Source: Rhodothermales bacterium (GTDB lineage Bacteria > Bacteroidota > Rhodothermia > Rhodothermales > Bin80). From it: DNA of 61,993 nucleotides. Location of the stretch: positions 1-61,993 of the forward strand of contig JANQES010000146.1 of assembly GCA_028278205.1 (NCBI GenBank), in the 5' to 3' direction. Positions 1 to 8,028 of this stretch are shown here, piece after piece. The position numbers and the translations under genes are program-made. Under the pieces are notes generated by a model that was not told the origin of the DNA, did no database searches, and saw only the letters and a program-made list of their open reading frames with translations. Every line of letters starts with the position of its first letter. Positions within the stretch are counted from its first letter, which is position 1.

Positions 1-1113
1 GGCGCTGGTGCCGCGTTGGAGGATGGTGCGCGCGTGGTTGACCTCGTCGACACAGTCGAAGAACTCGGCGTCTTCCTTGATGAACTCCAGGAGTTCTTCG
101 AGGAGTTGGGTATAGGGCACGATGGCTCCCCGGCCAAAGTCGATGAGGCCCATCTTTTTCTCCTTCGCCTCCCATTCCTCTTTCGGGAGCCGCTCTTTCT
201 CCTCTGCCGAGAGAAAGCCGTAGCGTTGCGCGCGCCAGCGGTTCTCGTAGACCAACAGGTTGGCGTAGGTGCGCCAGCGTTGGTTGGCTGTGCGCAGACG
301 CCAGAGCATCCGCAGCCAACACCGGTAGAGCGCAGCGATGCACAGCGCATCTTCGAGCCGGGTGCAGATATCGGCCACGCGCATCTCCAGGGTCGGAAAT
401 TTCATGCTGGGCCGGATGTCCCACCAGATCTTGGTGCTGTTCTCGATGACGCCGGCCTGCACCAGCATGTTGACGTGGCGCTGAAACTCGGCGAAGCTCT
501 CGAAATGCTCGGGCAACCCGGTGCGCGGCAACTCGTTCCACACCGCGATGCGGTACGACTTAAGCCCCGTCATCTCACCTTCCCAGAACGGCGACGAGGT
601 GCTCAACACCAGCAGGTGCGGCAAGATGTACGTTGTCTGGTTCATCAGGTCGATGCGCAGGTCGTCGTCTTCGATGCCGGCGTGGACGTGCATGCCGCTG
701 ATGACCATGCGCCGGGCAACGACCTGCATGTTCTGCGCCAGGATCTCGTAGCGATCCCTCGGGGTGAACTGCTGCGTCGCATACGTCGCATTCGGATGCG
801 TCGAGGCCGCGATGATGGCCAGCCCGTGGCGTTCGGCCACGTACGAGACGGTTTTGCGCAACCGCGTCAATTCGCGACGCGCTTCATCAAGCGTATTACA
901 AACCCGCGTGCCGATCTCGATCTGGGATTGGAAGAACTCAGGCGTAACCTGGCCTTCGAGCAATTCCTCGCATTCCTCAAGCATCGTAGGCGGCGCCTGC
1001 TGGATCAAGTCGCCCGTCTCGCGGTGGACCAACAGGTATTCTTCTTCGATGCCGATGCTGAAGCTGGGCTCCGTCAGGATGTTGATATTGACACTGGCCT
1101 CTTTCGTATCCAT
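1..1113 (-). CDS. Carboxylate-amine ligase, GCS2/YbdK family (3' end beyond the window)
   Basis: The frame opens at the ATG complementary to 1111-1113 and stays open for 371 codons to the window edge, so the C-terminus is not visible. Residues 18-29 (FSIGIEEEYLLV) are the nucleotide/metal-binding signature of type 2 glutamate-cysteine ligases. SGMHVHAGIED (139-149) and RPSMKFPTLEMR (234-245) are further family motifs. Known members join an amino-acid carboxylate to an amine using ATP, in the cytoplasm. Whether this one makes gamma-glutamylcysteine or another amide cannot be told. The gene is transcribed leftward and stands alone at this end. A long open frame on the plus strand here is only its antisense shadow. 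Confidence 0.88.
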   Translation of the reverse strand, partial: MDTKEASVNINILTEPSFSIGIEEEYLLVHRETGDLIQQAPPTMLEECEELLEGQVTPEFFQSQIEIGTRVCNTLDEARRELTRLRKTVSYVAERHGLAIIAASTHPNATYATQQFTPRDRYEILAQNMQVVARRMVISGMHVHAGIEDDDLRIDLMNQTTYILPHLLVLSTSSPFWEGEMTGLKSYRIAVWNELPRTGLPEHFESFAEFQRHVNMLVQAGVIENSTKIWWDIRPSMKFPTLEMRVADICTRLEDALCIAALYRCWLRMLWRLRTANQRWRTYANLLVYENRWRAQRYGFLSAEEKERLPKEEWEAKEKKMGLIDFGRGAIVPYTQLLEELLEFIKEDAEFFDCVDEVNHARTILQRGTSA

Positions 1114-1451
1114 GGATAGCGCAACGGTTTTTGGGGGATGGCAACGCAGCAGGGAATGACAGGGCTTGAGCACGTCCTGCACTCCCCTTACGATACGACA
1201 TCCACTTTCTTGCATCAAGATGGCAGTACACAGAAGTAACATTCCCCTCATTGGGCGACTTTCTTTGAGGATTTCGGAGTTTTTTTGAGGATCTGACTAT
1301 TGTTTTTCGGGATGTGAGGATGCTCTTTCGGGAGCACCGACTATTCTAAAGAGCAGATCTTGACACCGCCAGGGATTTTTTTATTTTTCAAGTGCTAACA
1401 GCAAACATTGTCCCGTTACTCACTCTTGTTCATCAACCGAGGTGATATCTC
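1114..1451. other. AT-rich intergenic stretch with a small inverted repeat
   Basis: This is the divergent spacer between the ligase and the secreted peptide gene. It is clearly richer in A and T than the flanks and holds no convincing gene. TGCTCTTT (1321-1328) and AAAGAGCA (1348-1355) form an 8-bp inverted repeat that could be a hairpin or operator. TTGACA at 1360-1365 is a possible -35 box, but the matching -10 region is poor. Confidence 0.4.
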
Positions 1452-1685
1452 ATGAAAAAGGTCCTGGCGATCTGCTTGTTGGTCCTGGCTATGTTAAGCA
1501 TGCTTACCGTTGTCCCTCCAGCTATAGCCGCTCCTGTTCATTGCGGCGGTGTACATAATGGGTGCGCCTGGGCATACTCAACAGATTTTGATGTCTACGT
1601 ATTTAGTTACGATTGTGGTGATGGGTTAAATGTCTTCGTTGGAGAAGGTCATATAGACGGTGCCTGTGGAGTTTTCCTTGTATGA
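1452..1685 (+). CDS. Small secreted cysteine-containing peptide (77 aa), unknown
   Basis: I do not recognise this gene. A textbook signal peptide covers residues 1-27: Lys-Lys, then a Leu/Val/Met core, then cleavage after PAIAA. The mature part is only about 50 residues, rich in Gly, aromatics and acidic residues, with four cysteines that could form two disulfides (HCGGVHNGC, YDCG, GACG). A GAGGTG ribosome-binding site sits 7 bases before the ATG. The next gene, 75 bases downstream, is a lipoprotein with the same GAGGTG site, so the two are probably co-transcribed. Base composition is AT-richer than the surroundings, suggesting recent acquisition. A peptide toxin or bacteriocin is possible but unproven. 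Confidence 0.7.
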   Translation: MKKVLAICLLVLAMLSMLTVVPPAIAAPVHCGGVHNGCAWAYSTDFDVYVFSYDCGDGLNVFVGEGHIDGACGVFLV

Positions 1686-1760
1686 GTAGAATCCTAACCC
1701 ATCGGGTTTTCACACTCAACAACCTAATCCGATAAAACTAAACGCAAGAGAGGTGTAACA

Positions 1761-2468
1761 ATGACAACCATAACGTACAAAAAAGTCCTGTGCGTCATCC
1801 TCTTCCTGTTCTTTTTCATAACAGGATGCGACAAGGATATCGCTCTTGTTGCAGACGATGCGCTGGCACAGAATGAGACCCCGCGCGTGGAAAGCATCCT
1901 GACCTATGGCACTCCTGAAGGCATCGTCGAAGATGATTTGTCTATGGAGGAAAGGCAGCAGCGTCTCAAGAAAACGAATGAGGTGGTTCTTGATTTTATG
2001 ACCGTAGCCAAAGACGCTGAAACGTGGGAAGAAGCTGATTTTGAGGTGAGAAATCTATTATCGGCCCAAGCCTATGACACGCAACCCTATTACCTGGAAC
2101 AATCGGCAGCCGGCGTGATGCTCAATGTATGGCTGCTCGACGAAGAAGATGCTCGTATGGATCAAGAGGCCACAGCGTACTATACCCAACTATTGCTAAA
2201 GAACCGTAACCCCAATGCGGCGCTCATTTTAGCCGGACTTAAGAGCCTAGACGGCTATTGGTCAGCGGAACAGGTGACACAATCAGCCGCCAACGCGGTC
2301 CGTTTTACAAAAGCCAGATTTGCCGGTAAAAAATACTGTGCGGACTGTGACCTTGAAAAATTAAAGGACGTCTTACCCGTAGACATGAGCGAGGCACAAC
2401 GCCAGTTTTTCTACCAGATGCAAGGCGCCATTGACGAACTTAAAGCAATGAGCAAGCCGTCTCCATAG
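1761..2468 (+). CDS. Lipoprotein of unknown function, partner of the small secreted peptide
   Basis: A 235-residue protein with a lipoprotein signal: Lys-Lys-Val, a Phe/Leu/Ile core and the lipobox ITGC at about residues 20-23, so it should be lipid-anchored in the cell envelope. The rest is mostly helical and acidic (AEEADFEV-type and EERQQRLKK-type stretches), with a lone CADC pair near residue 195. No family is recognised. The start is supported by GAGGTG five bases upstream. It follows the 77-residue secreted peptide and shares its AT-richer composition. If the peptide were toxic, an anchored partner could give immunity, but this is inference from position only. Confidence 0.75.
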   Translation: MTTITYKKVLCVILFLFFFITGCDKDIALVADDALAQNETPRVESILTYGTPEGIVEDDLSMEERQQRLKKTNEVVLDFMTVAKDAETWEEADFEVRNLLSAQAYDTQPYYLEQSAAGVMLNVWLLDEEDARMDQEATAYYTQLLLKNRNPNAALILAGLKSLDGYWSAEQVTQSAANAVRFTKARFAGKKYCADCDLEKLKDVLPVDMSEAQRQFFYQMQGAIDELKAMSKPSP

Positions 2469-2480
2469 CTCGGATACCAT

Positions 2481-2530
2481 AAAACGTGAGGGTGCTTCCA
2501 GAAACGCTGATTCGAGCACCTTCACGTTTT
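2481..2530. repeat. Word-type hairpin (ACGTGA.GGTGCT family), probable bidirectional terminator
   Basis: Left arm 2481-2496 and right arm 2515-2530 pair over 16 bases with one G-T wobble. The spacer lies between two convergent genes whose ends are at 2468 and 2535. The same words (AAAACGTGA, GGTGCT) recur near 15.26, 39.25, 44.62, 46.70 and 53.95 kb. Confidence 0.75.
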
Positions 2531-2534
2531 ACGA

Positions 2535-3851
2535 TTACGCCAACCCCTTCATCACCTCCATCACCCGCTCGACCTCGTCCATCGTGTTGTAGATGTGCGG
2601 GCAGAAGCGGATGAACGGCTCGTCGCTGCCCATCACCGCACAGCCGAGATGATAGGTTGAGTAAAGGGCCGGGAAGGCGGCGCGGAGGTCTACGCCGGGG
2701 ATGCCGAAGATGACCACGCCGCCGCTGAGTTCGGGGGTGAGCGGCGTGTGGAACTGTGCCTGGGGGATGTGCTCGCGGATGCCGGTTTTGAGCGCCGCCG
2801 CCAGCGCGCGCACACGCGCTTCGATGCGAGCGTTGCCGATGGTCTCCAGAAAATCGACCGTCTTGCCGACACCGGCCAGCATGGCATCGTCGCGCTGGCC
2901 GAGGGTGCCGAATTTGCGGGCGCCCTGCCGGCTGGCCTGCTCCCAGCCCACACTCACCACCGACGGCCACAGATCACCCACGCGCTCGCGGCGGACGTAG
3001 AGCAATCCACCCTCCTTCGGCCCCAAAAACCATTTGTGCGCGCTGCCCGTGTAGAAATCGCACCCGATGTCGTGCAGATCCACCTGATGCACGCCGAAGG
3101 TCTGCGCGCCGTCGATGAGCGTGAAGATGCCGCGCTGCCGGGCCATCGTGCAGAGCGCTTTGGCCGGCAATGCCACGCCGGAGACGTTCGAGATGTGAGA
3201 GAAGCTCAAGACGCGCGTGTTGGTGGTCAGGGCCTCAGCAAAAGGCGCTATCAAGTCGTCTGCCGATTGCGGATTCCCGGGCGTGGCGACGCGTTTGACG
3301 GTGAAGCCGTAGCGCTGCGCCCGCACGTCCCAGGCGACGTTGTTCGACGGATGGTTCTGGTCCCAGAGCACGACTTCATCGCCCGCTTTCAGATCGAGCC
3401 CGGCGATGACGAGGTTGTTGCCCTCGCTGGTGTTGCGTGTGATGACCACCTCGTCGGCATCGGCGCCCATGTAGCGAGCCAGTGCCGCCAGCGCGGCCTC
3501 GTGCAGATCGTTGAACTTGCCCCGGTTCTGAAATGAGGCGTCGGCATCGACGTCGTGGGTGAAGTGGAAGACGGCGTCGGAGACCGGATAGGGCGACGGG
3601 CACAGGTTGGCCGCGTTCATGAGAATCAGGCCGGGCCGCAGCGGAAACTGATCTTTCACCAGCCGCCAGAACGCCTCGTCGGCAACAGCCCCCGGCGCGA
3701 ACGCCGCCGCACGAGCTTCCAATCCGGCCAACCCCAACGACGGCAGCAACCCTACCGCCGCCATCGAACCGGCAAAACGTTTGAGAAAATGCCGCCGCGA
3801 AGGCCGATAGGCGCTCTCCGGCACGTGCTGAAAAGATACGGTGGATGTCAT
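2535..3851 (-). CDS. Tat-exported class V aminotransferase-fold PLP enzyme (isopenicillin N epimerase-like)
   Basis: A 438-residue protein if started at the ATG at 3851; an upstream GTG at 3893 is also in frame, but the ATG sits just before the signal. SRRHFLKRFAG (18-28) plus a hydrophobic stretch is a twin-arginine signal, so the enzyme is probably exported already folded. The fold-type I PLP core is intact: TSEGNN at about 141-146, Asp247 in LIDGAQ, and Lys273 in GSAHKWFLGPK as the likely Schiff-base lysine. The overall pattern is that of the cysteine desulfurase/isopenicillin N epimerase group. The substrate is unknown. It stands alone, transcribed towards the lipoprotein gene. Confidence 0.85.
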   Translation of the reverse strand: MTSTVSFQHVPESAYRPSRRHFLKRFAGSMAAVGLLPSLGLAGLEARAAAFAPGAVADEAFWRLVKDQFPLRPGLILMNAANLCPSPYPVSDAVFHFTHDVDADASFQNRGKFNDLHEAALAALARYMGADADEVVITRNTSEGNNLVIAGLDLKAGDEVVLWDQNHPSNNVAWDVRAQRYGFTVKRVATPGNPQSADDLIAPFAEALTTNTRVLSFSHISNVSGVALPAKALCTMARQRGIFTLIDGAQTFGVHQVDLHDIGCDFYTGSAHKWFLGPKEGGLLYVRRERVGDLWPSVVSVGWEQASRQGARKFGTLGQRDDAMLAGVGKTVDFLETIGNARIEARVRALAAALKTGIREHIPQAQFHTPLTPELSGGVVIFGIPGVDLRAAFPALYSTYHLGCAVMGSDEPFIRFCPHIYNTMDEVERVMEVMKGLA

Positions 3852-3950
3852 GGTCTCAGCCCCGGTTGATGGTCGATGCAGGCTGCCTTCCACCCTATGA
3901 TATCGATTTTTCCATTACAGAGACAGGGCGTTCACGATCTTTCAAAGCGA

Positions 3951-4163
3951 TCAGGCGCGTATGAAGCCCGCCGAGCCTCCTTCCGGCGTGGGTGTGGGTG
4001 GGAGAACTGCAATAACGGATTTTGGATCGATGAAGGTATCCACCAGCGGGTGATTTTGTTCGTCGAAAAAGAACACGCCCTCCGAGGTTACGTCGAACCG
4101 CGACGCCTTGAGTGAAAAAGCAGCGCCGCCTTCCAGGTACACCGTGTAGGTCCGTAGTGCCAT
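3951..4163 (-). CDS. Small conserved-looking protein (70 aa), unknown
   Basis: I chose the ATG at 4163, where the product begins MALRTYTVYLEGG; an extension to 4229 would add a basic, non-conserved-looking tail. The protein alternates short beta-like segments (YTVYLEGG, AAFSLKAS, GVFFFDEQ) and ends in a Pro/Thr/Gly-rich tail. No signal peptide or motif is visible. It is divergent from pyrF and downstream of no obvious partner. Real by codon texture, but function unknown. Confidence 0.5.
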   Translation of the reverse strand: MALRTYTVYLEGGAAFSLKASRFDVTSEGVFFFDEQNHPLVDTFIDPKSVIAVLPPTPTPEGGSAGFIRA

Positions 4164-4290
4164 CGTTGCTGTTGTTTTAGGATGTAAGAGGATCCGAACA
4201 CGCTTTCTCCACCAAAACTCCGCCATCACAGTCCGGGCACCGTATGTATTTTATGGCCGCTGTTAAGGTTCCTCCGTTTTCGCAACTGCC

Positions 4291-5127
4291 ATGACGCCCG
4301 ACTTCACCCAGAAACTCCGCCGCATCCAGGCCGCCAAACAATCCGTCCTCTGCGTAGGCCTCGACCCCGACCCCCATCGCCTGCCGAAACATCTGCTCGA
4401 CCGGCATCCGCTGGCCGATGCCGTCGTAGCATTCAACGCTGCCGTGATCGAGGCGACGGCGACGGCGGCGTGCGCTTTCAAACTCAACTTTGCTTTCTAC
4501 GAAGCCCTGGGCCGCGACGGCTGGGACGCGCTCGAACGCACCGTCCAACACCTCCCCCCGGACGTCGTCCTCATCGCCGATGCCAAACGCGGCGACATCG
4601 GCAATACGGCGCGTTTTTATGCCGAGGCCATCTTCGAACAACTCGGCTTCGATGCATGCACCGTGGCGCCGTACATGGGCCGCGACGCCGTCGCGCCGTT
4701 CCTCAGCTATAGGGGCAAAGCTGCCTTCGTTCTGGCCCGCACCTCCAACCCCAGCGCCGCCGACTTCCAGGAACGCGACTGCGAGGGCGAGAAGCTCTAT
4801 GAACGCGTAGCCCGCCACGTGGCCCGGTGGAACGACGCAACCCCCGGCACCGCCGGCCTCGTCGTCGGGGCTACGGGGCCGGAAGCGCTGGCGGCGCTTC
4901 GGGCGCTGTGCCCCGCGTTGCCGTTTCTCATCCCCGGCATCGGCGCGCAGGGCGGCGATCCGAGCGCCATCGCAGCGGCAGCTACCGAAACGGGCTGCGT
5001 CGTCGTCAACAGCAGCCGTCAGATCCTCTATGCCTCGGCAGGAAAAGATTTTGCCGAAGCGGCAGCGCATCAGGCCGAGACCTCGCGCGCCCGGCTGGCC
5101 CCGCACGTCGTGCTAACCCCGGCGTAA
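4291..5127 (+). CDS. pyrF: Orotidine 5'-phosphate decarboxylase, type 2
   Basis: Converts OMP to UMP, the last step of de novo pyrimidine synthesis, in the cytoplasm. The catalytic signature DAKRGDI lies at residues 97-103, with Lys99 as the proton donor. The N-terminal LCVGLDPDPHRLP and C-terminal FLIPGIGAQGGD (phosphate-binding loop) match the longer type 2 class of about 270-280 residues; this one is 278. The gene is monocistronic as far as can be seen, divergent from the small gene at 3951-4163. Confidence 0.95.
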   Translation: MTPDFTQKLRRIQAAKQSVLCVGLDPDPHRLPKHLLDRHPLADAVVAFNAAVIEATATAACAFKLNFAFYEALGRDGWDALERTVQHLPPDVVLIADAKRGDIGNTARFYAEAIFEQLGFDACTVAPYMGRDAVAPFLSYRGKAAFVLARTSNPSAADFQERDCEGEKLYERVARHVARWNDATPGTAGLVVGATGPEALAALRALCPALPFLIPGIGAQGGDPSAIAAAATETGCVVVNSSRQILYASAGKDFAEAAAHQAETSRARLAPHVVLTPA

Positions 5128-5294
5128 GGCGTGTCTGGAAATAACATCCCAACTCTACTCGCTCCCGAAATAAAATTGATAAAAGGGTCGCAAATCCTCA
5201 AAAAAAACTCCTCCATCGCCGTCATATCTCACGCCGTTTTGCGTTGTTGTAGGTCTGGCCTGATTTCACAGGAACGTAGTCTCCGAAGAACGCC

Positions 5295-6740
5295 ATGCCT
5301 GCCTCCGGCGATGAACCCACGGCCTCTGCTAACGACACGCCCCGCTTTTACGGCGCCCACGACGACGTCTTTGAAGTAACCCTCCACGAACCGGCGGGGG
5401 CGCACCCGCGCGTGCCCGAAGCGCTCGTCCAGGACATCTGGCGCACTCAACGCTTCGACCATGCGAGCCTCCGCACCGCCGACGGCGCCCCGCTCGCCGT
5501 CGTGGATCCCGGCACGCTCAACACCGATAGCGGTCCGGATTTCGCCAACGCGCGCCTGCGCATCGGCGAGGCGGAGCGACGCGGCGCCGTCGAGATCCAC
5601 ACCGCTTCCGGCGGATGGATCGATCACAAACATCACCTCGACACGCGCTACGACGACGTGATCCTGCACGTGACGCTGCACGCCGACATCTGGACGGGCA
5701 GCCTCCTCCGCACCGACGGCAGCGCTATCCCTGAGTTGATCCTCTACCCCCACCTCGACACGCCGCTGCGGCGCCTGCTCTATCAATTTTACACCCGCCC
5801 CGCCGGCGACGTGCTCTGTGCCCCCCGCTGGCCGCACACCCCGGAGGCCGTCCGCATGCCCTGGATTCGAACGCTGGCCGCCGAGCGGATGCAGGAAAAA
5901 AAGAACCGGCTGGCCGCCACCTACCTCCACACACCCGACCTCGACGCGCTGCTGCACGAACGCCTGTTTGCCGGCCTGGGCTATGCCAAAAATGCGGAGG
6001 CGATGACCACCCTCGCCCGCCGCCTGCCGCTGCCGCTCGTTCGCCGCCTCGCCGATCCGCTCGACCTGGAAGCCTTGCATCTGGGCATCGCAGGCCTCCT
6101 GCCCGCCCCCGCCGGTCTGCTCCAGAGCGACCGCGCCACCGCCGACTATGCCATGGACCTGCACGACCGCTTCGAACGGCTCCAGCTACGGCTCGAAATC
6201 CCGGTGATGGACAGCGCGGCGTGGCGTTTCTTCCGGCTGCGGCCCGCTAATTTTCCGCCGCTGCGCATCGCGCAAGGCGCGGCGTGGCTTCGTCCGGGCG
6301 GCCTCCTCCACTACGATCCGACGGGCAAACTGGTCGCGGCGATGCAGGCCGAAGAGCCGGTAGCGGCCCTCCGCGCTGCGCTCGGCGCTACGCCGGGCGC
6401 TTTCTGGGAAACGCACGTCCGCCTCGAAAAAGCAACCAAACCGCGCGATCCCTCTGCCGGGCGCTCTCGCCTCAACGCGCTGATTGCCAACGCCGTCGTG
6501 CCGGTGCTGCTGCTGCACGCCGAACAAGCCGGCGATCCGGCCTTCGAAGCCGCCGTGGTAGACTTGCTGCGCCGGTTACCGCCCGAACACGACGAAGTGA
6601 CGCGGCGGTTTGCCCGGCTGGGCATGAAACCGAAGGACGCCCTAACCGCGCAGGGCCTTCATCAACTCTATCGCACCCGCTGCACCGAAGCCCGCTGCCT
6701 CTCCTGCCGGATCGGGCAGTTTCTGTTGGATAGTGGTTGA
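5295..6740 (+). CDS. DUF2851 family protein
   Basis: A 481-residue soluble protein. The block DPGTLNTDSGPDFANARLRI followed closely by GAVEIHT and HHLDTRYDDVILHV (about residues 75-125) identifies the DUF2851 family, which is typical of Bacteroidota. The C-terminus has three cysteines in the pattern CTEARCLSC (about 465-473), as often in this family, possibly a metal site. No signal peptide is seen. Biochemical function is unknown. The stop codon abuts a word-type inverted repeat (6741-6825). Confidence 0.85.
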   Translation: MPASGDEPTASANDTPRFYGAHDDVFEVTLHEPAGAHPRVPEALVQDIWRTQRFDHASLRTADGAPLAVVDPGTLNTDSGPDFANARLRIGEAERRGAVEIHTASGGWIDHKHHLDTRYDDVILHVTLHADIWTGSLLRTDGSAIPELILYPHLDTPLRRLLYQFYTRPAGDVLCAPRWPHTPEAVRMPWIRTLAAERMQEKKNRLAATYLHTPDLDALLHERLFAGLGYAKNAEAMTTLARRLPLPLVRRLADPLDLEALHLGIAGLLPAPAGLLQSDRATADYAMDLHDRFERLQLRLEIPVMDSAAWRFFRLRPANFPPLRIAQGAAWLRPGGLLHYDPTGKLVAAMQAEEPVAALRAALGATPGAFWETHVRLEKATKPRDPSAGRSRLNALIANAVVPVLLLHAEQAGDPAFEAAVVDLLRRLPPEHDEVTRRFARLGMKPKDALTAQGLHQLYRTRCTEARCLSCRIGQFLLDSG

Positions 6741-6825
6741 GTGTTTTGGTGTTTTGGTGTTCGAGTGTTATCGTGGGTTGATCTCAGCCGCACTAAAACA
6801 CGATAACACTATAACACCAAAACAC
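6741..6825. repeat. Word-type inverted repeat (GTGTTTTGGTGTT / AACACCAAAACAC)
   Basis: Left arm 6741-6775 and right arm 6799-6825 are complementary apart from an internal duplication of TTTTGGTGT in the left arm. It begins directly after the DUF2851 stop codon and ends two bases before the start codon of the next gene, so it can act as a terminator for one and lies in the leader of the other. Confidence 0.8.
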
Positions 6826-6826
6826 T

Positions 6827-7150
6827 TTGTTAATACGCATCGTCCGCATGACCTTTCGCCCGGAGGCCTTCGAAGACTTTATGGAGATCTTCGACGCTTC
6901 GGCGCCTAAAATTCGCGCTTTTGCCGGCTGCGAACATCTCGAACTGTGGCAAGATCAGCAATATCCCAACATCCTCACCACGCACAGCCACTGGACCGGC
7001 CCCGAGGCGCTCGAACAGTATCGCCGGAGCGATCTGTTTAAACAGACGTGGGCGAAGACCAAACCGCTGTTTGCCGCGCCTCCGCTGGCCTACAGCAATC
7101 ACGAACTGCGCTCTGCCGAGGCGATTTCGACAGGGGATCAACAAATCTAA
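6827..7150 (+). CDS. Antibiotic biosynthesis monooxygenase (ABM)-fold protein
   Basis: A 107-residue single-domain protein. The opening IRIVRMTFRPEAFEDFMEIF and the HLELWQD ... HSHWTGPEALEQYR pattern are those of small dimeric alpha-beta barrel (ABM/quinol monooxygenase-like) proteins. No ligand residue can be assigned, so oxygenase activity is unproven. A TTG start at 6827 gives the usual N-terminus; the first ATG (6848) would cut the first beta strand. The TTG sits two bases after the inverted repeat, so the element may shape translation. Confidence 0.75.
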   Translation: MLIRIVRMTFRPEAFEDFMEIFDASAPKIRAFAGCEHLELWQDQQYPNILTTHSHWTGPEALEQYRRSDLFKQTWAKTKPLFAAPPLAYSNHELRSAEAISTGDQQI

Positions 7151-7180
7151 CAATGCGGATTAAGGGTTGGGGAATCGGGG

Positions 7181-7215
7181 CATACCTGCCAGGTTTTGGA
7201 AACCTGGCAGGTATG
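7181..7215. terminator. Perfect 16-bp hairpin with T tail between convergent genes
   Basis: CATACCTGCCAGGTTT (7181-7196) and its exact complement (7200-7215) leave a 3-base loop and are followed by TTTT on the plus strand. It separates the ABM gene from the leftward gene ending at 7237. The ACCTGCCAGGT word looks like one of the many dispersed repeat words of this genome. Confidence 0.75.
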
Positions 7216-7236
7216 TTTTCGCCGCTTAACAGCTTA

Positions 7237-7908
7237 TCACCTCTCCTCCTTCTCATGCTGAAGGCGCTCGAAAACGGCCAAATCGGCGCGGGCGGCAGCG
7301 TCGTCGCCGGCCCATTGGTGGGCGTCGGCGCGTTGCTTGTAGGCGGGGGCGCAGGCCGGAGCGATAGCGATGATTTGAGCCAGGAAGGCCACGTAGTTTT
7401 CGGGATCGCCCTTCGGGCTGCGCTGTCGCGTGGTGCGGTAGAAATGGAAAAACGGCCGGGAAAAGTCGTCGAGTGCTCGCGTGAGGTGGTCGCGGGCGGA
7501 TTCGAGGTCGTCGTGGGCGGCGCAGACGAGGCAGAGGCCGAGGTGCGGTGCCCAGACCTTGATGTCCAGCGCGAGGGCATCGAGGAAACCGCGCCGGGCG
7601 TCTTCTAGCGCATGGGTTTCGAAGGCGAGGTAGGCTTCACGCACGAGCCCATCGACGATGAAGGTGTCGTAGAGATGGCGGGGTTCGCGGGCAAGGTGTT
7701 CGCGCAACGCCGCCTCGGTCCGTGGATCGAAGGTGGCGCGACCGGCGACGTTATCGATGAAAGACGCGGTGAAGCCGCCTGCCGGGGTGTAGGCCAGTTT
7801 TCGCGCGCCGCGATCTCCGGTCGAGAACACGTAGCCGCGCTTCAACAATGCAATCAGGTGGTCGATGGCGCGCTGGTCTAGCGGCTTTAGAAAATAATCA
7901 CCGGCCAT
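7237..7908 (-). CDS. TPR-like cytoplasmic protein, unknown
   Basis: Start taken at the ATG 7908 (MAGDYFLKPLDQRA); an upstream frame to 7929 adds seven residues. The 223-residue product is alpha-helical and alanine-rich. The second half (about 100-215) reads like three loose tetratricopeptide helices: AYLAFETHALEDARRGFLDA, LVCAAHDDLESARDHLTRAL and AYKQRADAHQWAGDDAAARA. TPR arrays bind partner proteins. The N-terminal third has no recognised domain. No signal peptide is visible. It is convergent with the ABM gene and divergent from the lipoprotein at 8029. Confidence 0.6.
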   Translation of the reverse strand: MAGDYFLKPLDQRAIDHLIALLKRGYVFSTGDRGARKLAYTPAGGFTASFIDNVAGRATFDPRTEAALREHLAREPRHLYDTFIVDGLVREAYLAFETHALEDARRGFLDALALDIKVWAPHLGLCLVCAAHDDLESARDHLTRALDDFSRPFFHFYRTTRQRSPKGDPENYVAFLAQIIAIAPACAPAYKQRADAHQWAGDDAAARADLAVFERLQHEKEER

Positions 7909-8028
7909 GTCACCTCTTGAATAAATCACGTGAGTGCGTGATCTCTAATCGCCATATCGCGTGAGGCGAAAAGCAGGGATCTCCAATATCCTAATAAAAG
8001 GACCTTTGATAACAAACCCTTTACAGCC

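Noticed and set aside
16..1119. Long rightward open frame at the left edge
   Set aside because: It is antisense to the carboxylate-amine ligase, whose leftward frame has the GCS2 motifs; the rightward product has no recognisable domain.
5131..5379. 82-residue rightward frame after pyrF
   Set aside because: It spans the pyrF-DUF2851 spacer, overlaps the DUF2851 gene in another phase and has no domain or ribosome-binding site.
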